From Acidobacteriota bacterium (GTDB taxonomy: Bacteria > Acidobacteriota > Holophagae > Holophagales > Holophagaceae), in NCBI GenBank assembly GCA_021778785.1, contig JAJYBX010000039.1, positions 1-9,801 on the forward strand: 9,801 nt of DNA, read 5' to 3'. How positions within the stretch are numbered: the stretch's first letter is position 1; each line of letters begins with the position of its first letter. A program made the position numbers and the translations under genes. The notes beneath the pieces are model-generated. The model worked only from the letters and a program-made list of their open reading frames with translations. It was not told the origin of the DNA and did not search any database. Of this stretch, positions 1 through 6,450 are shown piece after piece.

Positions 1-675
1 CTCCTGGCTGCGGGCCAGCAGGGCGGAGACATGGGGGCTCAGCTCCAGCACCCGGAAGGCCCCGTCGCGGTCCCGGTGGCAGAGGAGCCAGGCGCAGGCG
101 CCCGGGGGCTCCGGCGCCTCGACGGTGGCCGCCTGGACCGCGAAGCCGTAGGCCAGGTTCCGCGCCGCCGGATCCAGCACGGCCACCCGGTCCGCCGCGG
201 GTTCGCGGAGCAGGCCCGGGGGCGGGGGCCCGTCGGGGTGTCTCACCACGTCCAGTTCCAGCACCTCGTAGTTGGCGAGCTGGAGCAGGAAGGGCCAGCG
301 GTCCTGGCCCCAGCGGCTGTCGGCCAGCCAGGCCACGAAGGCCGGGGCCACGTCGCGGTAGTAGGGACTGGAGACCGTGCGGCTGGCCAGGAAGGCGTCC
401 ACGGCCCAGGTCCAGGCCTCCTCCCGTACGAGCAGGGCGTGCGTCACGGGGAAGGCATCCAGGAGGGGGTCCTCCAGGGCCGTGCGGACCAGGTCGCGGT
501 AGAGCAGCCAGCGGTCGCCGCGGAGGGCCAGGGCCGCCTGGTCGTCAGGCCCGAGGCCGTGCTCTGCGCTGAAGGCGGCCGGATCCTCGCGGAAGGCGTC
601 GGCCTCCGGCGCCAGCACGAGGTCGGTGACGAGGCCCTGCAGATGCGCCAGGTGCGAGGTGCGGGCCTCAGGCAT
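1..675 (-). CDS. bufC: DUF2063 / HvfC-BufC-type partner of an MNIO enzyme (C-terminus cut by window edge)
   Basis: The frame read from the ATG at 673-675 is open to the window edge and gives 225 residues without a stop. The N-terminal half (about residues 9-110) has the DUF2063 pattern: a leading helix, then an Arg-Trp-x-x-Tyr-Arg element at 55-60, the Phe-Pro at 75-76, and a Ser-Pro-Tyr-Tyr element at 103-106 followed by a Trp-Leu helix. The family is known as the partner of DUF692 oxidases (HvfC, BufC) and is thought to present the precursor peptide to the enzyme. The start overlaps the end of the upstream DUF692 gene by 8 bases, so the two are translationally coupled. The real C-terminus lies beyond position 1. 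The old 'putative DNA-binding' label of DUF2063 is not supported here by any visible motif. Family call is good; role is known from homologues only. Confidence 0.82.
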   Translation of the reverse strand, partial: MPEARTSHLAHLQGLVTDLVLAPEADAFREDPAAFSAEHGLGPDDQAALALRGDRWLLYRDLVRTALEDPLLDAFPVTHALLVREEAWTWAVDAFLASRTVSSPYYRDVAPAFVAWLADSRWGQDRWPFLLQLANYEVLELDVVRHPDGPPPPGLLREPAADRVAVLDPAARNLAYGFAVQAATVEAPEPPGACAWLLCHRDRDGAFRVLELSPHVSALLARSQE

Positions 676-1510
676 GGGTCACCCCGGCCAGGGCGCGGTC
701 GTACACCCGCTGGAGCGCCTCGCGTTCCGCGAGCAGGACTTCCAGCGCCGGGATGTCGTGGTCCCGCTCCAGGAGGACGGGTACGGGGCGGCCGATGCGG
801 GGGAGCACCCACGCCAGGAGGTCCATCACGGGATCCACCACCGGGGCGCCGTGGGTGTCGAGAAGTACGCCCTCGGCCTCCAGCCAGGTGTGGCCGGCGA
901 TGTGCATCTGGGCCACCCGGTGCAGGGGCATCCCCGCCAGCCAGGCCTTGGGGTCGAAGCCGTGGTTCACGCTGTTCACGTAGACGTTGTTGAGGTCCAG
1001 CAGCCATCCGCAGTCGGCGCCCTCCAGCACCTCCAGGACGAAGTCCCGCTCGGACATTTCGGGGGCGCCGAGCTCGGCGTAGTAGCTGATGTTCTCCAGG
1101 AGGAAGGGCACGGGGAGCCGCGCCTGCAGCGCCTTCACGCGGGCCACCGTGTGGCGCACCGCCTCGCGGGTGAAGGGCATGGGCAGCAGTTCGTGGGTGT
1201 GGGCCCCGCCGAAGCTGCTCCAGCAGAGATGCTCGGAGTGCCAGGGGGTGCCGGTGGCCTTGAGGAAGGCCACGAGGCGGTCCAGCACCTCCGGCAGCCA
1301 GGCGTCGAAACCGCCGAGGGACATGGAGAGGCCGTGGGTGATCACGTCGTCCCGCTCCAGGATGCCCGTGACCAGCCGGTGCCGCGCGCCGCCCGTGCCC
1401 ACGACGTTCTCCGGGGCGATCTCCCAGAAGGGCACGGGCGCCGCATCGAGGGTCGCCACCGCCTCGATGTGGGGCCGCCGCAGGCCCAGTCCCACGCCGC
1501 TGAACGCCAT
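668..1510 (-). CDS. bufB: DUF692 multinuclear non-heme iron oxidase (MNIO), bufferin/HvfB type
   Basis: This 280-residue protein has the size and motif order of DUF692 TIM-barrel enzymes. Visible motifs: His59 in a Thr-His-Gly-Leu-Ser stretch, HSEHLCW (91-97), LLENISYY (137-144), LLDLNNVYVN (170-179), HIAGH (203-207) and LDTHG (217-221). These supply the His, Glu, Asp and Asn ligands that hold two or three iron ions in characterised members. MNIO enzymes oxidise cysteines of a precursor peptide; in bufferin and Hvf systems the product is a heterocycle that binds copper. The ATG at 1508-1510 is preceded by GAGGAG 2 bases away (1512-1517), so the start is firm although the spacing is tight. It lies 60 bases after the Cys-rich precursor gene and overlaps the DUF2063 gene. 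Substrate assignment is inferred from neighbourhood. Confidence 0.93.
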   Translation of the reverse strand: MAFSGVGLGLRRPHIEAVATLDAAPVPFWEIAPENVVGTGGARHRLVTGILERDDVITHGLSMSLGGFDAWLPEVLDRLVAFLKATGTPWHSEHLCWSSFGGAHTHELLPMPFTREAVRHTVARVKALQARLPVPFLLENISYYAELGAPEMSERDFVLEVLEGADCGWLLDLNNVYVNSVNHGFDPKAWLAGMPLHRVAQMHIAGHTWLEAEGVLLDTHGAPVVDPVMDLLAWVLPRIGRPVPVLLERDHDIPALEVLLAEREALQRVYDRALAGVTHA

Positions 1511-1530
1511 GTCTCCTCGGTCGAAAGAGC

Positions 1531-1555
1531 GCGGGCGGAGCGCCGCTCCGCCCGC
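1531..1555 (-). terminator. Perfect 11-bp GC hairpin between precursor and oxidase genes
   Basis: GCGGGCGGAGC (1531-1541) and GCTCCGCCCGC (1545-1555) are exact reverse complements around a 3-base loop. On the minus transcript the stem is followed by GCTCTTTCGA, which has only a three-U run, so this is at best a leaky terminator. It may equally be a 3'-end stabiliser of the precursor message. Its position 15 bases after the precursor stop and about 20 before the oxidase start suits a device that makes more precursor than enzyme. The structure is seen; the role is inferred. Confidence 0.6.
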
Positions 1556-1570
1556 AGATCCGGAAGGGGG

Positions 1571-1846
1571 TCAGCCCTTCTTCTGGCTGCCGCAGGAGCC
1601 CTTGCCGCAGGAGGCGTCCTTCTCGCCCTTCTTCTTGGCGTCCTTGGTCTCCTTGGCGTCCTTCTTGGGCTTGGCGCCCTTGCCGCACTTCGCGTCCTTG
1701 GCATCCTTCGCGCCGCAGCCGGCCTCGGTCAGGGTGCTGCCGGCATGGGTGGAGACGGGCGTGGCGGCCACGGCCGGGGCGGCGCTGGCGGCCACGAAGG
1801 CGCCGGCGGCGAAGAGGGTGGCGAGGGAGGGGGTCTTGCGGTTCAT
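1571..1846 (-). CDS. bufA: Small secreted Cys-Gly-rich peptide, probable bufferin/HvfA-type precursor
   Basis: A 91-residue protein with a Sec signal peptide: basic start (MNRK), an Ala-rich hydrophobic core at 8-23, and a likely cleavage after Ala27 or Ala28 (APAVAA). The mature part has four cysteines at 44, 54, 80 and 85, each followed by Gly, embedded in Lys/Asp/Gly-rich sequence with repeated KDAK units. HvfA/BufA2 precursors carry repeated Glu-Gly-Lys-Cys-Gly motifs; here the corresponding units are KCGKG (53-57) and SCGKGSCG (79-86), a looser variant. The start ATG has AGGAG 7 bases upstream (1854-1858). It is the first gene of the cluster and directly precedes the DUF692 gene. The expected function is a secreted metal-binding peptide whose cysteines are modified before export. 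The call rests on signal peptide, Cys pattern and context; exact class and modified residues are unproven. Confidence 0.75.
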   Translation of the reverse strand: MNRKTPSLATLFAAGAFVAASAAPAVAATPVSTHAGSTLTEAGCGAKDAKDAKCGKGAKPKKDAKETKDAKKKGEKDASCGKGSCGSQKKG

Positions 1847-1858
1847 GTCGAGGCTCCT

Positions 1859-1950
1859 GGCGGACGGTTCCGCCGATGGGTCCGGTGGACCCGGTGGTTG
1901 GGGTTCTCCCGAAGGAGTGCTGTGCCTCGTTGGGTGCGGGTCTATCCCCG
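1859..1950 (-). promoter_or_regulatory. Hairpin-rich 5' leader of the precursor gene
   Basis: The stretch upstream of the precursor ribosome site holds four successive inverted repeats. They are GGCGGA/TCCGCC (1859-1864 with 1869-1874), GGGTCC/GGACCC (1878-1883 with 1887-1892), CTCC/GGAG (1906-1909 with 1914-1917), and CGGG/CCCG (1937-1940 with 1947-1950). On the minus transcript the third closes a C(UUCG)G tetraloop, an unusually stable RNA fold. The first abuts the ribosome site. No known riboswitch class was recognised. The repeats are seen; a regulatory role is inferred, and GC-rich DNA makes short stems common. Confidence 0.4.
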
Positions 1951-1952
1951 GC

Positions 1953-1968
1953 TGTGACAGAGATCACG
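1953..1968. promoter_or_regulatory. CRP/FNR-family-like operator palindrome
   Basis: TGTGA (1953-1957), six bases, then TCACG (1964-1968). This differs by one base from the classical CRP consensus TGTGA-N6-TCACA. It lies in the divergent gap, about 107 bases upstream of the precursor start codon and about 187 upstream of the EamA start. Which promoter it serves is not clear: it falls downstream of the best minus promoter candidate and at about -77 of the plus candidate. The match is seen; the binding protein is inferred. Confidence 0.45.
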
Positions 1969-2003
1969 GCAGGGGGTGGGTTATTTATCTTGGATATTTT
2001 TAA

Positions 2004-2031
2004 TTGATTGTAATTGTTTAGCTTATATAAA
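2004..2031 (+). promoter_or_regulatory. Candidate promoter of the EamA-permease operon
   Basis: TTGATT at 2004-2009 and TATAAA at 2026-2031 are separated by 16 bases, resembling a housekeeping-sigma promoter (4/6 and 5/6 matches). It sits in a strongly AT-rich island (about 1978-2045) that contrasts with the GC-rich surroundings. Transcription would begin near 2038 and leave a leader of about 115 bases before the EamA gene. Assigned by pattern only. Confidence 0.5.
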
Positions 2032-2035
2032 ACAA
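2007..2035 (-). promoter_or_regulatory. Candidate promoter of the bufferin-like cluster
   Basis: On the minus strand TTGTTT (2030-2035) and TACAAT (2007-2012) are 17 bases apart, giving 4/6 and 5/6 consensus matches with ideal spacing. Transcription would start near 2000, making a leader of about 150 bases before the precursor gene. The element physically overlaps the plus-strand promoter candidate, so polymerase could occupy only one at a time. Assigned by pattern only. Confidence 0.45.
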
Positions 2036-2061
2036 GGTTGTAGATCCATGAGTCGGCGAAG

Positions 2062-2093
2062 CCACGGCGGGGGCGGGGAGGGTCCTGCCGTGG
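2062..2093 (+). promoter_or_regulatory. Leader hairpin upstream of the EamA gene
   Basis: CCACGGC (2062-2068) and GCCGTGG (2087-2093) are exact reverse complements. One G-U and two G-C pairs can extend the stem inward to 10 pairs, closing a purine-rich loop at 2072-2083. It would lie in the leader made from the promoter candidate at 2004-2031. The rest of the gap between 2094 and 2154 shows no feature I can name and no strong ribosome site. No riboswitch class was recognised. Confidence 0.3.
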
Positions 2094-2154
2094 GATTCGT
2101 GGCGCGGGGCCGGGGGAGCTGGGGCCATAATGGGTCCCTTTGGGATGGTTGGGC

Positions 2155-2565
2155 ATGGCGTGGTTGGGATGGGCACTGGCGGCCTTCGTCTTCATGGGGC
2201 TCGGGAACATCGGCATGAAGGCGGCAGGCCAGCGGGGGCTCGATCCCGCCGGTGTGCTGTTCTGGGTGGTGGTCGGTGAGGTGCCCTTGGCGGTGCTCTA
2301 CTGGGCCTTCCGCGGCCGTTCCGGAGCGGCGCCCGGCGCCGTGGCCTGGGCCCTCGGCGCCGGCCTCGCCACGGCCCTGGCCCTGATCTTCGTCAACGAG
2401 AGCTTCGCCCGGGGCGGACGCACGGCCATCGTCATCGGCATCATGAACGCGAACTTCCTGCTGGTGGCCCTCCTGGCCTTCCTCTTCTTCCGCGAGCACC
2501 TCCAGCCCTCCCGGCTGGTGGGGCTGGCCGCGACGTTCATGGGCCTCTGGCTCATGGCCCGCTGA
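2155..2565 (+). CDS. Half-size EamA/DMT-family membrane protein
   Basis: A 136-residue, very hydrophobic protein with four to five membrane segments (roughly 2-20, 30-50, 60-80, 88-110, 116-134). The second half has the EamA look: a run of small hydrophobics, then Phe-Phe-Arg-Glu, then a Gly-Leu final helix ending in Met-Ala-Arg. Full DMT exporters carry two EamA repeats (about 290 residues), so this is a single-repeat form that would need to dimerise, as in small multidrug-resistance-like relatives. ATG 2155 is preferred; an in-frame TTG at 2140 would add five residues, and neither has a strong ribosome site. It is the first gene of an operon, 16 bases before the first permease. Substrate cannot be told from sequence. 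Confidence 0.8.
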   Translation: MAWLGWALAAFVFMGLGNIGMKAAGQRGLDPAGVLFWVVVGEVPLAVLYWAFRGRSGAAPGAVAWALGAGLATALALIFVNESFARGGRTAIVIGIMNANFLLVALLAFLFFREHLQPSRLVGLAATFMGLWLMAR

Positions 2566-2581
2566 TTCCCGGGACGACGCC

Positions 2582-4477
2582 ATGGCGAACCTACGACGCA
2601 TCCTCCTGGGCCGACGCCTCACCAGCGAAGAGACGCACGAAACCCGCATCAGCAACCCCATCGCGCTCGCGGTGTTCAGCTCCGACGCCCTCTCCTCCGT
2701 GGCCTACGGCACGCAGGAGATCATGACGCCCCTCACCATGGCCGTGGCCATGTTCGGCGCGGGGGTGCTGGGCTGGTCCTGGTGGGTGGCCCTGGGCATC
2801 GTGGGCCTGCTGCTGGTGCTGAATGTCAGCTACCGGCAGACCATCCACGCCTATCCCAGCGGGGGCGGGGCCTATCTGGTGGCCAAGGACAATCTGGGGG
2901 AGGCGGCGGCCCAGACCGCCGGGGCCTCCCTGCTCATCGACTACATCCTGACCGTCGCCGTGTCCGTCTCCGCCGGCGTCTCGGCCATCACCTCCGCCTT
3001 CCCGGGCCTGGAGCCACACCGCATCCTGCTGGCCGAGGGCATCATCGCCTTCATCGGGCTCATGAACCTCCGGGGCGTGAAGGAGAGCGGGCTGGTCTTC
3101 TCGCTGCCCACCTACGGCTTCGTGCTGTGTATCCTCGGGCTCCTTGCGAAGGGCTTCTGGAACGTGGCCATGGGGGACAAAGGCGCGGTCCACTTCGCGG
3201 CGCCGCCGGTGCACATCGATGGCACCGCCCGCCTGGCGGCGGTCTGGCTCTTCGCCCGGGCCTACAGTGCGGGCTGCACGGCCCTCACGGGCGTGGAGGC
3301 CATCAGCAATGGCGTGACGGCCTTCAAGGAGCCGGTGTCCCACAACGCCTCCAAGACCATGACCTGGATGGTGGCCCTCCTGGGGACGATGTTCCTCGGC
3401 ATCACCTACCTCACCAACCACTACGGCCTCACCTACCATCCGGACTCCCCGGAGACCCTCCTCTCCCAGCTCACCCGCGTCATCCTCGGGGGGGCGCAGC
3501 ACGGGATGCCGCGCCTGGTCTACCTGGCCACCACGGGTTTCACCATGGCCATCCTGGCCCTGGCGGCCAACACGGCCTATGCGGACTTCCCCCGGCTGGC
3601 GGCCCTCCATGCCCGGGACGGCTTCCTGCCCCGACAGTTCACCAGTCAGGGGGACCGACTGGTCTTCTCGAACGGGATCCTCATCCTGTCCCTGGCGGCG
3701 GGGGTCCTGGTGGCCATGTTCGGGGCGAAGGAGGACCACCTGCTGCCCCTCTACGCCGTGGGGGTGTTCCTGGGCTTCACCATCAGCCAGACGGGCATGG
3801 TGCGCCGCTGGTTCCGCAGGAAGGGGCCGCGGTGGCGGCTGAAGGCCCTGGTGAACGGCCTGGGCGCCACGACCACCCTGCTCGTGATGCTGGTCATCGC
3901 CGTGACGCGTTTCACCCACGGGGCCTGGATCGTGATCGTCCTGGTGCCGATCCTGGTGATGACCTTCTTCAACATCCACCGCCACTACATCCGCGTGAAA
4001 TCCATCCTGGCCGGCAGCCGGGCCGACTTCATCTCGCCCCGGAAGAACCGCGTGGTGGTGCTGGTCTCCGGCATCCACTCCGGGGTGGTGCAGGCCCTCA
4101 ACTACGCCAAGGTCATCGCGGACCACGGCGAGGTGGAGGCCCTCACCGTGGATTTCCCGGACGAGCACGGGCGGGACAGCGCGGCGCTGGAGCGCCTCCG
4201 GTCGGACTGGCCCCGGTACTGCGAGGGCATCCCTCTCAGGGCGCTGCGCAGCCCCTACCGGAAGGTGGTCGAGCCCGTGGTGGCCGAACTGGACCGCATG
4301 CGCCGGGTGGAGCCTGAGTACACCCTCACCGTGATCCTGCCGGAATTCGTGACCCGGCACTGGTGGGAGAGCCTCCTGCACAACCAGACCGCCTGGCGCC
4401 TCAAGGCCGTCCTCTTCAGGAAGCCCAAGACGGTCGTGATCTCGATCCCCTACCACCTCGAGCCGATACTGGAGTAG
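2582..4477 (+). CDS. APC-superfamily permease, KimA-like proton-coupled potassium transporter (paralogue 1)
   Basis: A 631-residue protein with about 12 membrane helices (about 28-460) and a C-terminal cytosolic domain (about 475-630). As I recall the KimA structure, its potassium site uses Asp36, Tyr43, Tyr118, Thr121, Ser125, Thr230 and Glu233. The equivalents here keep the same spacings: Asp35 and Tyr42 in SSDALSSVAYG, Tyr121/Thr124/Ser128 in DYILTVAVS, and Thr236/Glu239 in LTGVEAISN. The C-terminal part resembles the USP-like domain that KimA uses for dimerisation and c-di-AMP sensing. The likely role is inner-membrane uptake of K+ with H+. Many annotations simply say amino acid permease, which stays possible. 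The start ATG has only a weak GGGA upstream. It sits 16 bases after the EamA gene and 26 before its paralogue. Confidence 0.87.
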   Translation: MANLRRILLGRRLTSEETHETRISNPIALAVFSSDALSSVAYGTQEIMTPLTMAVAMFGAGVLGWSWWVALGIVGLLLVLNVSYRQTIHAYPSGGGAYLVAKDNLGEAAAQTAGASLLIDYILTVAVSVSAGVSAITSAFPGLEPHRILLAEGIIAFIGLMNLRGVKESGLVFSLPTYGFVLCILGLLAKGFWNVAMGDKGAVHFAAPPVHIDGTARLAAVWLFARAYSAGCTALTGVEAISNGVTAFKEPVSHNASKTMTWMVALLGTMFLGITYLTNHYGLTYHPDSPETLLSQLTRVILGGAQHGMPRLVYLATTGFTMAILALAANTAYADFPRLAALHARDGFLPRQFTSQGDRLVFSNGILILSLAAGVLVAMFGAKEDHLLPLYAVGVFLGFTISQTGMVRRWFRRKGPRWRLKALVNGLGATTTLLVMLVIAVTRFTHGAWIVIVLVPILVMTFFNIHRHYIRVKSILAGSRADFISPRKNRVVVLVSGIHSGVVQALNYAKVIADHGEVEALTVDFPDEHGRDSAALERLRSDWPRYCEGIPLRALRSPYRKVVEPVVAELDRMRRVEPEYTLTVILPEFVTRHWWESLLHNQTAWRLKAVLFRKPKTVVISIPYHLEPILE

Positions 4478-4503
4478 CTTCCAGGGACCGGCCGGACCGG
4501 ACG

Positions 4504-6444
4504 ATGGAGGGCGCGTTGAACCTGCGACGGATCCTGCTGGGGCGGCGGCTCGCCAGCGAGGAGACCCAGCACACCCGGATCAGCAATCCCATCGCCCTGG
4601 CGGTGTTCAGTTCCGACGCGCTGTCCTCGGTGGCCTATGCCACCCAGGAGATCATGGCCTCGCTCTCCAGCACGATGGGGCATGCCCTGGGGGCCGGGGC
4701 CCTGGCGGGCGCGGCGGGGTATGTGGTGTTCGGCTGGTCGATCCCGGTGGCCCTGGGCATCGTGGCCCTCCTGGGGATCCTGGCCATCAGCTACCGGCAG
4801 ACGATCCTGGCCTACCCGGGCGGGGGCGGAGCCTACATCGTGGCCAAGGAGAACCTGGGCGACATCGCGGCGCTCACGGCCGGAGCCTCCCTGCTGCTGG
4901 ACTACATCCTCACGGTGGCGGTGTCCGTCTCGTCGGGGGTGGCGGCCATCACGGCGGCCCTCCCCGCGCTGTCGGGCCACAACGTGGCGCTCACCCTGGC
5001 GGCCATCGGCTTCATCGCCCTGATGAACCTGCGGGGCATCCGGGAGAGCGGGGGCCTCTTCGCGGTGCCCACGTACGGCTTCGTGGTGACGATCCTCCTG
5101 GTGATGGGCTACGGCGCGGCGCGGCTGGCCCTGGGCGGGGGACCGGCCCCCGTGCAGGTCCAGCAGGCGGTGGAGCAGGGAAGCCACCTCGCGGGCCTGA
5201 CGATGGCGTGGGTCTTCATGCGGGCCTTCAGCGCGGGCTGCACGGCCCTCACGGGCGTGGAGGCCATCTCGAATGGCACCACGGCCTTCCGGGAACCCAC
5301 CGGGCCGAATGCGGCGAAGACCATGGTGTGGATGGTGGGCCTGCTGGCCACGATGTTCCTCGGCATCACCCTGCTGGCCCACCGCTACGGCGTGACCTAC
5401 CAGCACAGCGCGGATCCCTCCATCGTCGCCGAGACCCTGCTGTCCAAGCTGAACAAGGCCATCCTGGGCGACGTGTCCCATGGGTTCCCGAAGCTGGCCT
5501 ACTACACGGTCCAGGGCTTCACCTTCGCCATCCTGGTGGTGGCGGCCAACACCGCCTTCGCGGACTTCCCGCGGCTGGCGGCCCTCCAGGCCCGGGACGG
5601 GTTCCTGCCCCGCCAGTTCGCCAGCCAGGGGGACCGGCTCGTCTTCTCCAACGGCATCCTCATCCTGTTCTTCTTCTCGGGCCTCCTGGTGTGGCTGTTC
5701 CACGCCAACACGGACATGCTGCTGCCGCTCTACGCCGCCGGGGTGTTCATGGGGTTCACCCTCAGCCAGACGGGCATGGTGTTCCACTGGCAGAAGGTGC
5801 GCGGGCCGCACTGGCACACGAAGGCGGCCATCAACGGGCTGGGCGCTGCCACGGCCTTCATCGTGCTGCTGGACATCGCCATCACCAAGTTCATCCACGG
5901 GGCCTGGATCGTCATCCTGCTGGTGCCGGTGCTGGTGGTGATCCACTTCAACATCCGCCGCCACTATGTGGGCGTGAAGTCGAAGCTGGCCGCCAGCCGC
6001 ACGGACGCCTTCCTGCCCGCCAAGCACCACGCCCTGGTGCTGGTGAACGGCATCCACAAGGGGGTGGTCCAGTCCCTGATCTACGGGCGCCTCATCGCCG
6101 GGGACCGCGTGGAGGCCCTGACGGTGGACCTGGGGTCCGACGGCTACCACGAGAGCCCGGCCATGGAGAAGCTCCGGGCCGACTGGACCATCTACGGCAT
6201 GGGCGTCCCCCTGCGCTGTCTCCACAGCCCCTACCGCAAGGTGGTGGAGCCGATCCTGGAGGAGGTGGACCGCATCCGGGCGGCCGAGCCCGAGCTGGCC
6301 CTCACGGTCATCCTGCCGGAGTTCGTGACCTTCAAGTGGTGGCAGCAGTTCCTCCACAACCAGACGGCCCTCCGGATCAAGGCCTCCCTGCTGCTCAAGC
6401 CGGGGATCATCGTGACCTCCGTGCCCATGCACCTGCCGCACTAG
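4504..6444 (+). CDS. APC-superfamily permease, KimA-like proton-coupled potassium transporter (paralogue 2)
   Basis: A 646-residue paralogue of the preceding gene, colinear over its whole length. The KimA-type ion-site residues are again present: Asp38 and Tyr45, Tyr134/Thr137/Ser141, Thr250/Glu253. It differs by an insertion of about 10 residues after the first helix (around 56-75, Gly/Ala-rich) and by a longer loop near 205-230, so it is not a recent copy. The C-terminal cytosolic domain (about 490-646) is retained and ends in a HNQTA-rich helix and a final beta strand as in paralogue 1. Two starts compete: ATG 4504 without a clear ribosome site, and TTG 4516 with GGAGG 5 bases before it, which would align exactly with the MANLRRILLG start of paralogue 1. 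Likely K+/H+ uptake; a different ion preference from paralogue 1 is possible. Confidence 0.87.
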   Translation: MEGALNLRRILLGRRLASEETQHTRISNPIALAVFSSDALSSVAYATQEIMASLSSTMGHALGAGALAGAAGYVVFGWSIPVALGIVALLGILAISYRQTILAYPGGGGAYIVAKENLGDIAALTAGASLLLDYILTVAVSVSSGVAAITAALPALSGHNVALTLAAIGFIALMNLRGIRESGGLFAVPTYGFVVTILLVMGYGAARLALGGGPAPVQVQQAVEQGSHLAGLTMAWVFMRAFSAGCTALTGVEAISNGTTAFREPTGPNAAKTMVWMVGLLATMFLGITLLAHRYGVTYQHSADPSIVAETLLSKLNKAILGDVSHGFPKLAYYTVQGFTFAILVVAANTAFADFPRLAALQARDGFLPRQFASQGDRLVFSNGILILFFFSGLLVWLFHANTDMLLPLYAAGVFMGFTLSQTGMVFHWQKVRGPHWHTKAAINGLGAATAFIVLLDIAITKFIHGAWIVILLVPVLVVIHFNIRRHYVGVKSKLAASRTDAFLPAKHHALVLVNGIHKGVVQSLIYGRLIAGDRVEALTVDLGSDGYHESPAMEKLRADWTIYGMGVPLRCLHSPYRKVVEPILEEVDRIRAAEPELALTVILPEFVTFKWWQQFLHNQTALRIKASLLLKPGIIVTSVPMHLPH

Positions 6445-6450
6445 GGTCGC

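Noticed and set aside
1571..1738. Lys-rich KDAK tail of the small peptide read as a histone-H1-like or nucleic-acid-binding protein
   Set aside because: A clear signal peptide, four Cys-Gly pairs and the adjacent DUF692/DUF2063 genes fit a secreted modified peptide better.
2038..2154. c-di-AMP (ydaO) or potassium (M-box-like) riboswitch before the permease operon
   Set aside because: Looked for because KimA genes often carry one. The leader is short and no known conserved core was recognised; only a simple stem is visible.
1976..2218. 80-codon plus-strand frame across the AT-rich gap and the EamA start
   Set aside because: It begins in the promoter region, overlaps the EamA gene in another frame, and its Gly/Ser/Arg/Trp-rich product looks like nothing but GC-rich DNA read out of frame.
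2591..4456. 621-codon minus-strand open frame opposite permease 1
   Set aside because: It mirrors the codon structure of the real gene; the product is rich in His, Gly, Gln and Arg with no domain pattern. The same holds for the 663-codon frame at 4450-6441.
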